Source: Streptomyces sp. STR69 (GTDB lineage Bacteria; Actinomycetota; Actinomycetes; Streptomycetales; Streptomycetaceae). From it: a DNA stretch of 64,000 nucleotides. The notes beneath the pieces are model-generated. The model saw only the letters and a program-made list of their open reading frames with translations, ran no database searches and was not told the origin of the DNA. This document shows, piece after piece, positions 58,296-64,000 of the stretch. Positions within the stretch are counted from its first letter, which is position 1; the number at the start of each line of letters is the position of its first letter. Position numbers and translations under genes: made by a program. Location of the stretch: positions 1-64,000 of the forward strand of contig NZ_JALJRY010000027.1 in NCBI RefSeq assembly GCF_024519455.1, given 5' to 3'.

Positions 58296-59345
58296 TCACA
58301 CCCCGGAACCCTCGCGATCAGGTCCCGGCGGCGCCGTCGACCCCCGTGGGGTCAGCACCGGAGTGGGCACGGGATGCGAACCGGAACCGTCCCCGGTGAT
58401 CACCCCGAACAGCGTCCGTGCCGCGTCCGCGCCGAATCCGTGCACATCATGGCTCATCGCGGAGAGCGTCGGATGCGTGATCCGGCACAACTGGGAGTCG
58501 TCCCAGGCCAGCAGCGAGACATCGGCCGGTACGGCGAGCCCCAGCTCGGCGGCGACCGAGAGCCCGGCCACCGCCATGATGTCGTTGTCGTACACGATGG
58601 CCGTCGGACGCTCCGCCGGCGCACCCGTCAGCAGAGACCGCGTGGCTCGCGCCCCCGCCTCTCCCGAATGGTCGGTGGCCAGCTGCCAGACCCCGGTCAG
58701 CCCCGACTCGCGCGCCGCCGCGTCGAAGGCGACGGCCCGCATCGCGGTGTGCCCGAGCATCCCCGACCCGCCGACCCGCGCGATCCGCCGGTGCCCGAGC
58801 GCGGCCAGATACCGCACCGCATCCGCAATGGCGCCGGCATCATCGGTCCACACCGAGGTCAGCCCCCCGGTCAACGACGGGTGCCCCACGGCCACCACCG
58901 GCAGCCCCAGCCGCCGCACCACCGCGATCCGAGGATCGTCCGCCCGGAAATCCACGAGAATCGACCCGCCGACCTGCCGAGCCTTCCACCACGACTCCTG
59001 CAGCCCGACCTCTTCCTCCGCACTCCGCACGAGCCGCAGCAGCAGCGCGCACGAATGCTCGATCAGCACGCTCTCCACTCCGGATATGAACTCCATGTAG
59101 AACGGTTCGAGCCCGAGCAACCGCGCCGGCCGACAGACAGCCAGCCCTACGACGTCCACCCGCGCCCCGGCCAGCGACCGCGCGGTGAGGTTGGGCGCCC
59201 ACCCCAACTCCCGCGCGGCCTCGAAGATCCGCTCCCGCGTCGCGTCCGACAGCCCCGGCTTGTGATTGAAGGCAAGCGACACCGCCCCCTTGGACACACC
59301 GGCGCGAGCGGCAACGTCCTTGATGGTGACGCGAGTTGTGCTCAT
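58296..59345 (-). CDS. LacI-family transcriptional regulator
   Basis: 349 residues. N-terminal HTH (TIKDVAARAGVSKGAVSLAF) with hinge helix (TARSLAGARVDVVGLAV), then a type I binding-protein fold (ERPTAIVYDNDIMAVAGLSV). Ligand unknown, probably a sugar. It is the only LacI gene in the window and could be the regulator of the GACAACGTTGTC sites, but they are about 20 kb away. The ATG at 59345 has only a weak ribosome site. Confidence 0.88.
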   Translation of the reverse strand: MSTTRVTIKDVAARAGVSKGAVSLAFNHKPGLSDATRERIFEAARELGWAPNLTARSLAGARVDVVGLAVCRPARLLGLEPFYMEFISGVESVLIEHSCALLLRLVRSAEEEVGLQESWWKARQVGGSILVDFRADDPRIAVVRRLGLPVVAVGHPSLTGGLTSVWTDDAGAIADAVRYLAALGHRRIARVGGSGMLGHTAMRAVAFDAAARESGLTGVWQLATDHSGEAGARATRSLLTGAPAERPTAIVYDNDIMAVAGLSVAAELGLAVPADVSLLAWDDSQLCRITHPTLSAMSHDVHGFGADAARTLFGVITGDGSGSHPVPTPVLTPRGSTAPPGPDREGSGV

Positions 59346-59445
59346 CGGGGGGAGTCTCGCACCAGCTTTCCCCGCCTGTGACCCGTTCGCCGAGTTCAAA
59401 GATCTTGGCGCGATCTAGACGCTCCAGCTTTTGAGAAGCGCTGCC

Positions 59446-59520
59446 TTTCAGGGGCGCGGGGCTGCATCGACTTGCGGCTCCGCCGCGTGGGCGCGACCAG
59501 CCACAGATCACCCGCACTCG
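59446..59520. repeat. Streptomyces interspersed intergenic repeat
   Basis: The stretch starting TTTCAGGGGCGCGGGGCTG and running through a GGCTCCGCCGCGTGGGCGCG core is a copy of a short element common between Streptomyces genes. It lies between the LacI gene and rnd and can fold into GC-rich hairpins. Confidence 0.6.
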
Positions 59521-59537
59521 CCACACAACGCCAATCG

Positions 59538-60815
59538 CTACGGCGCCTTGGCGGACAGCGCCTCCACCAAAACAGGCGCCACCTGCTCCACCTGCCACGG
59601 CCGAGCCCCGTACCCCGCCAGCGCGGCCCCGACAGACTCCACATCCACACTCTTCGGCGGCTCCCAGCAAACCCGCCGAACCGTGTCCGGAGTAATCAGA
59701 TTCTCCTGAGGCATGTTGAGCCCCTCGGCAACCGCGGACACCGCGGCGCGCGCCGCGGACAACCGTGCCGCGGCCTCGGGATCCTTGTCGGCCCAGGCAC
59801 GCGGCGGCGGCGGCCCGGTGACCGGCTGCCCGGGCTGCGGCAACGCCGAGTCGGGCAGGGCCTTGGCCCGGTCGACGGCCGCCTGCCACTGCTCCAGCTG
59901 CCGTCGCCCCATCCGATGCCCGAACCCGTTCAGCGCGGCCAGCGCCTGCACGTCCAGCGGCAGCGCGAGCGAGGCCTCCACGATCGCCGCGTCGGACAGC
60001 ACCTTCCCGGGCGACACGTCCCGCCGCTGCGCGATCCGGTCCCGGGTCTGCCACAGCTCCCGTACGACACCGAGCTGCCGGCGCCGCCGTACCTTGTGCA
60101 TCCCGGACGTGCGGCGCCACGGGTCCTTGCGGGGTTCGGCGGGCGGGGCCGCCGCGATCGCGTCGAACTCCTGGCGGGCCCACTCCAGCTTGCCCTGCCG
60201 GTCGAGCTCCTTCTCCAGGGCGTCCCGCAGGTCGACGAGGAGTTCCACGTCCAGGGCCGCGTACCGCAGCCACGGCTCGGGCAGCGGGCGGGTGGACCAG
60301 TCGACGGCGGAGTGCCCCTTCTCCAGGACGAAACCGAGGACGTTCTCGACCATCGCACCCAGGCCGACCCGCGGGAATCCGGCGAGCCGACCCGCCAGCT
60401 CGGTGTCGAAGAGCCGCGTCGGCACCATGCCTATCTCCCGCAGACACGGCAGGTCCTGGGTGGCGGCGTGCAGCACCCACTCGACGCCGGAGACGGCCTC
60501 GCCGAGGCCCGACAGGTCGGGGCAGGCGACCGGGTCGATCAGTGCGGTGCCCGCGCCCTCGCGGCGCAACTGCACCAGATAGGCGCGCTGTCCGTAGCGG
60601 TAGCCGGACGCGCGCTCGGCGTCGACGGCGAGCGGGCCCGTGCCGGCGGCGAAGGCCGCGATCGCCTCGGCGAGGGCGTCCTCGTCGGCGATCACGGGCG
60701 GAATGCCCTCCCGGGGCTCAAGCAAGGGGATCGGCGCCGTTTCGACGTCGTCCGGAGGGGCGCCTCCGGTGGTTCGCAGTGAACTGTCTGCTGCGGTTTC
60801 TTGGGCGTCGGTCAC
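59538..60815 (-). CDS. rnd: Ribonuclease D-type 3'-5' exonuclease
   Basis: 425 residues. DEDDy motifs: Asp-x-Glu in LAVDAERASG, Asp in HAATQDLPCL, and Tyr-x3-Asp in RYAALDVELL. A HRDC domain follows (VLSDAAIVEASLALPLDVQA). It trims 3' ends of tRNA and other stable RNA. The actinobacterial C-terminal extension (about 100 residues) is present. Confidence 0.93.
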   Translation of the reverse strand: MTDAQETAADSSLRTTGGAPPDDVETAPIPLLEPREGIPPVIADEDALAEAIAAFAAGTGPLAVDAERASGYRYGQRAYLVQLRREGAGTALIDPVACPDLSGLGEAVSGVEWVLHAATQDLPCLREIGMVPTRLFDTELAGRLAGFPRVGLGAMVENVLGFVLEKGHSAVDWSTRPLPEPWLRYAALDVELLVDLRDALEKELDRQGKLEWARQEFDAIAAAPPAEPRKDPWRRTSGMHKVRRRRQLGVVRELWQTRDRIAQRRDVSPGKVLSDAAIVEASLALPLDVQALAALNGFGHRMGRRQLEQWQAAVDRAKALPDSALPQPGQPVTGPPPPRAWADKDPEAAARLSAARAAVSAVAEGLNMPQENLITPDTVRRVCWEPPKSVDVESVGAALAGYGARPWQVEQVAPVLVEALSAKAP

Positions 60816-60841
60816 GTGTCAAGGGTATCCGTGTATGGACA

Positions 60842-60875
60842 ACGCCCGCCGACGGAACGTTCCGTCGACGGGCGT
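60842..60875 (-). terminator. Hairpin after the orphan response-regulator gene
   Basis: 34-bp near-perfect palindrome (60842-60858 with 60859-60875, one mismatch) between the rnd start and the minus-strand response-regulator stop. Confidence 0.7.
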
Positions 60876-60959
60876 CTGGGGGTCGTAAACCAGTCAGGTA
60901 AGTGAAAGATCCGGTTCACGGCTCGGCGGGGGAGTGGAGGACGTGGTTCCGGGACAGGG

Positions 60960-61622
60960 TCAGTGGATGATTCCGGTGCGCAGGGCCACCGCGACCATCC
61001 CGGCGCGGTCACCCGTGCCGAGCTTGCGGGCGATGCGCGCGAGGTGGCTCTTGACGGTCAGTGCGGACAGGCCCATGGAGACGCCGATCGCCTTGTTCGA
61101 CTGGCCCTCCGCGACCAGGCGAAGCACCTCGACCTCACGGCCGGACAGTTCGCGGTAGCCGCCCGGGTGGCTCGGGGCGCCCGGGGGGCGGCGGTGCATA
61201 CGGGCGGCGGCGGAGCCGATGGGGGCGGCGCCGGGCCGGGTGGGGAGCCCGACGTTCGTGCGGGTGCCGGTGACGACGTAGCCCTTGACTCCGCCCGCGA
61301 GGGCGTTGCGCACGGCGCCGATGTCGTCGGCGGCGGACAGGGCCAGGCCGTTGGGCCAGCCTGCGGCTCTGGTCTCGGAGAGCAGGGTGAGTCCGGAGCC
61401 GTCCGGAAGGTGGACGTCTGCCACGCAGATGTCGCGGGGGTTGCCGATGCGGGGACGAGCCTCCGCGACGGACGAGGCCTCGATGACGTCGCGCACACCG
61501 AGCGCCCACAGGTGGCGGGTGACGGTGGAACGGACGCGCGGGTCGGCCACGACCACCATGGCGGTCGGCTTGTTCGGGCGGTAGGCGACCAGGCTTGCGG
61601 GCTGCTCAAGGAGAACGGACAC
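60960..61622 (-). CDS. Orphan atypical response regulator with LuxR HTH
   Basis: 220 residues from a GTG with AGGAGG 4 bases upstream. The receiver keeps a central Asp (ICVADVHLPDGSG) but its acidic pocket is reduced (VVVADPRV) and the conserved Lys near GYVV is replaced (VTGTRTN), so normal phosphorylation is doubtful. The C-terminal HTH is intact (ELSGREVEVLRLVAEGQSNK; LSALTVKSHLARIARKL). No kinase lies nearby. This gene is very conserved next to hemE in Streptomyces as I recall. Confidence 0.9.
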   Translation of the reverse strand: MSVLLEQPASLVAYRPNKPTAMVVVADPRVRSTVTRHLWALGVRDVIEASSVAEARPRIGNPRDICVADVHLPDGSGLTLLSETRAAGWPNGLALSAADDIGAVRNALAGGVKGYVVTGTRTNVGLPTRPGAAPIGSAAARMHRRPPGAPSHPGGYRELSGREVEVLRLVAEGQSNKAIGVSMGLSALTVKSHLARIARKLGTGDRAGMVAVALRTGIIH

Positions 61623-61858
61623 CAGGCCTCCTGGGTGTGGGACGACTTTCAAGGTCACAGTCGTCTTCGGCAGCAAACCCGCGGTCCTTTAGAGAAAGAT
61701 CACGATTTAGTGAGTATCAATCAGTGCAATTCGGACACGCTGTCGATCGTTCGGTGAACGAAACGGTTCGTTCGAGAGGCCACTCCTGATTGAAAGTGGC
61801 CGTATCGACAAAGACACCGCAAGCGACGGGTAAGACCTCGGTGTGCCTCGGGTAAGGC

Positions 61859-62527
61859 TCAGCGTGACTGCGGACCCCGGCGCTGCGGCAGCGTGACGAT
61901 GGACGCGTCGCCCGGACCCGCCGGCGGCAGGCCCGCGACCTGGGCCAGCAGATCGCACCAGGAGGCCAGATGCGCAGCCGTGTCCGGGACGCCGCCGAGC
62001 CCCTCGCGGGGCGTCCACGAGGCGCGGATCTCGATCTGGGAGGCCGACGGGCGCTCGGACAGCCCGCCGAAGTAGTGGGAACTGGCCCGGGTGACCGTGC
62101 CGCTCGGCTCGCCATAGGTCAGTCCGCGGGTCTGGAGCGCGCCGGTCAGCCATGACCAGCACACGTCGGGCAGCAGCGGATCCGCCGCCATCTCCGGCTC
62201 CAGCTCCGCGCGCACCAGCGTCACCAGCCGGAACGTGCCGTGCCAGGCGTCGTGCCCGGCCGGGTCGTGCAGCAGCACCAGCCGGCCGTCCGCCAGATCC
62301 TGGTCGCCGTCGACGACCGCGGCCTCCAACGCGTACGCGTAGGGGGCCAGGCGCTGTGGCGCCGGCGTCGGGTCGATCTCGATCTGCGGTCGCAGCCGAC
62401 TGTTCCGCAGGGCCTGGACCGCGGCCTGGAAAGCCGGCGGTGCCGTACCGCCCCCATCCCGGTCCCCCTCCTTGGAGTCGTCCATTCCGTCAGCGCCGTC
62501 CGACAGTCGTCCCTGAGCCGCAGCCAT
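61859..62527 (-). CDS. DUF3000 protein
   Basis: 222 residues, cytosolic. FQAAVQALRNSRLRPQIEID and LAPYAYALEAAVVDGDQDLA with SWCDLLAQVAGLPPAGPGDA near the C-terminus are typical of the actinobacterial DUF3000 family, of unknown function and usually next to hemE. The first about 30 residues are acidic and probably disordered. Divergent from hemE. Confidence 0.85.
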   Translation of the reverse strand: MAAAQGRLSDGADGMDDSKEGDRDGGGTAPPAFQAAVQALRNSRLRPQIEIDPTPAPQRLAPYAYALEAAVVDGDQDLADGRLVLLHDPAGHDAWHGTFRLVTLVRAELEPEMAADPLLPDVCWSWLTGALQTRGLTYGEPSGTVTRASSHYFGGLSERPSASQIEIRASWTPREGLGGVPDTAAHLASWCDLLAQVAGLPPAGPGDASIVTLPQRRGPQSR

Positions 62528-62631
62528 GCGGGAAGATTAAGGGGAACGGAGGCATCGTGCGGGACTAGACACCCGCTCTTGCGTTCAGCACACCGTGCAA
62601 TCGCCTTCCGGCGCCGTGCGAGACTTGCCCC

Positions 62632-63699
62632 GTGAGTGTCAACCAGAGCCCCACGGGCCAGCAGCCGACCGCCACTTACGACTCCGCCTTCATGAAGGCG
62701 GCCAGGCGTGAGCCCGTGCCGCACACACCCGTGTGGTTCATGCGGCAGGCCGGGCGCTCGCTGCCGGAGTACCACAAGGTGCGCGAGGGCGTCTCCATGC
62801 TGGAGTCCTGCACGCGTCCCGAGCTGGTCGCCGAGATCACCCTCCAGCCGGTGCGCAGACACGGCGTGGACGCGGCGGTCTACTTCAGCGACATCGTCGT
62901 CCCGCTCAAGGCCATCGGCATCGACCTCGACATCAAGCCCGGCGTCGGCCCGGTCGTCGAGAAGCCGATCCGCACCCGCGCCGACCTGGCCCGGCTCCGC
63001 GACCTCACCCCCGAGGACGTCTCCTACGTCACCGAGGCCGTCGGCCTGCTGACCGCCGAGCTCGGCTCCACCCCCCTCATCGGCTTCGCCGGCGCCCCGT
63101 TCACCCTCGCGAGCTACCTCATCGAGGGCGGCCCGTCCCGCACGTACGAGAACGCCAAGGCGATCATGTACGGCGACCCCGAGCTGTGGGCCGACATTCT
63201 CGACCGCCTCGCCGACATCACAGTCACCTTCCTCAAGGTCCAGATCGAGGCGGGCGCCAGCGCCGTCCAGCTCTTCGACTCCTGGGCCGGTGCCCTCGCC
63301 CCCGCCGAGTACCGCCGCTCGGTGCTCCCCGCCTCCGCGAAGATCCTCAAGGCGGTCGAGGGCTACGGCGTCCCCCGCATCCACTTCGGTGTCGGCACCG
63401 GCGAACTGCTGCAGCTCATGGGCGAGGCCGGCGCGGACGTCGTCGGCGTCGACTACCGCGTCGCGCTGGACGAGGCCGCCCGCCGGGTCGGCCCCGGCAA
63501 GGCGCTCCAGGGCAACCTCGACCCGACCGTCCTGTTCGCCCCCACGGAGGTCGTCGAGGCGAAGACCGACGAGGTCCTCGAAGCGGCGAAGGGCCTTGAG
63601 GGCCACATCTTCAACCTCGGGCACGGCGTGATGCCGTCCACCGACCCGGACTCGCTCACCCGGCTCACCGAGTACGTCCACACCAGGACGGCCCGATAG
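62632..63699 (+). CDS. hemE: Uroporphyrinogen decarboxylase
   Basis: 355 residues. It decarboxylates uroporphyrinogen III to coproporphyrinogen III in heme synthesis. Both signatures are present: PVWFMRQAGRSLPEY and IGFAGAPFTLASYLIEGG. GTG start. Convergent with the rhomboid gene, with 6 bases between them. Confidence 0.97.
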   Translation: MSVNQSPTGQQPTATYDSAFMKAARREPVPHTPVWFMRQAGRSLPEYHKVREGVSMLESCTRPELVAEITLQPVRRHGVDAAVYFSDIVVPLKAIGIDLDIKPGVGPVVEKPIRTRADLARLRDLTPEDVSYVTEAVGLLTAELGSTPLIGFAGAPFTLASYLIEGGPSRTYENAKAIMYGDPELWADILDRLADITVTFLKVQIEAGASAVQLFDSWAGALAPAEYRRSVLPASAKILKAVEGYGVPRIHFGVGTGELLQLMGEAGADVVGVDYRVALDEAARRVGPGKALQGNLDPTVLFAPTEVVEAKTDEVLEAAKGLEGHIFNLGHGVMPSTDPDSLTRLTEYVHTRTAR

Positions 63700-63705
63700 C
63701 CGCGC

Positions 63706-64000
63706 TCACCACGTGTGCCGGGGCCGCGCCCGCCTGCCGAACAGCAGGCCACGCGGTTCCGGCGGCGGGGGAGTGCCCGCCTTGAGCGGCCAGGCCAGCA
63801 GCATGCCCACGAGGAACCCGACGACATGCGCCGAGTACGCGACGGTGCCCGCCTCGGAGACGCCCTCGCCGGACGAGTAGAACGCCTGGAGCACGAACCA
63901 GAAGCCCAGCACCAGCCAGGCCGGCAGGCGCAGCGGCAGGAAGAACAGGAACGGCACCAGGACCCACACCCTGGCCTTCGCGTACAGCACCAGATAGGCG
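63706..64000 (-). CDS. Rhomboid-family intramembrane serine protease, C-terminal part (5' end outside window)
   Basis: The frame runs off the right edge. The about 98 visible residues have two or three membrane helices; the catalytic-dyad His is in VAYSAHVVGFLVGMLLAW. The Ser (GxSG) lies upstream, outside. A Pro/Arg-rich cytosolic tail ends the protein. Confidence 0.85.
   Translation of the reverse strand, partial: AYLVLYAKARVWVLVPFLFFLPLRLPAWLVLGFWFVLQAFYSSGEGVSEAGTVAYSAHVVGFLVGMLLAWPLKAGTPPPPEPRGLLFGRRARPRHTW

Overview
The window is chromosomal DNA of a Streptomyces or very close relative. Evidence: very high G+C, strong third-position G/C bias, many GTG starts behind GGAGG-type ribosome binding sites, long GC-rich bidirectional terminator hairpins, and Tat/lipoprotein sugar-binding proteins. 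From about 18.2 kb to the right end the gene order (MurA-like/XRE fusion, aconitase, ngcEFG, rok7B7, xylFGH, dxs, fadBA, rnd, hemE) matches the SCO5998-SCO6031 part of the S. coelicolor core as I remember it. No rRNA, tRNA or CRISPR array was seen.

Region 1 (1-10.5 kb, accessory): the 3' part of a giant gene (at least 2,449 codons, start outside the window), then a membrane-anchored ricin-type lectin. These are followed by a scar: a truncated membrane-protein gene joined out of frame to the C-terminal part of a NarL/LuxR response regulator, then a decayed ISL3-type transposase. Region 2 (10.5-16.6 kb, accessory): a small-molecule enzyme cluster. A minus-strand run encodes a PPOX-like flavin/F420 protein, a CMD-family protein, a TauD-type dioxygenase and a SnoaL-like protein, and is divergent from a TetR regulator across two 16-bp palindromes TTAGGCNNNNGCCTAA. 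About 5 kb away a degenerate second SnoaL copy and a frameshifted luciferase-like oxidoreductase lie behind two more copies of the same operator. Together they look like one TetR regulon, partly duplicated and partly decaying. This is my main candidate for an undescribed system.

Region 3 (16.6-18.2 kb): about 1.6 kb of debris, with a short C-terminal fossil of L-serine dehydratase. Region 4 (18.2-31.2 kb): an XRE-MurA fusion with a palindrome at its own promoter, a DUF4236 protein, a small Tat protein, aconitase under a possible iron box, a LuxR-type regulator, a large secreted subtilase, an OmpR/HisKA two-component pair and an in-frame chimeric ORF.

Region 5 (31.3-49.1 kb) is a glycan-use block: a cellulose-type AA10 LPMO behind a CebR-type palindrome, two convergent GH92 alpha-mannosidases whose outer promoters share GACAACGTTGTC, the ngcEFG amino-sugar importer behind a DasR-like site, the ROK regulator rok7B7, and xylFGH behind a sequence fitting the Rok7B7 consensus as I recall it. 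Region 6 (49.1-64 kb) is housekeeping: dxs, an amino-acid permease, three poorly known small genes, a fadA-fadB beta-oxidation operon with two palindromes upstream, a LacI regulator, RNase D, an atypical orphan response regulator, a DUF3000 protein, hemE, and the C-terminal end of a rhomboid protease cut by the window edge.
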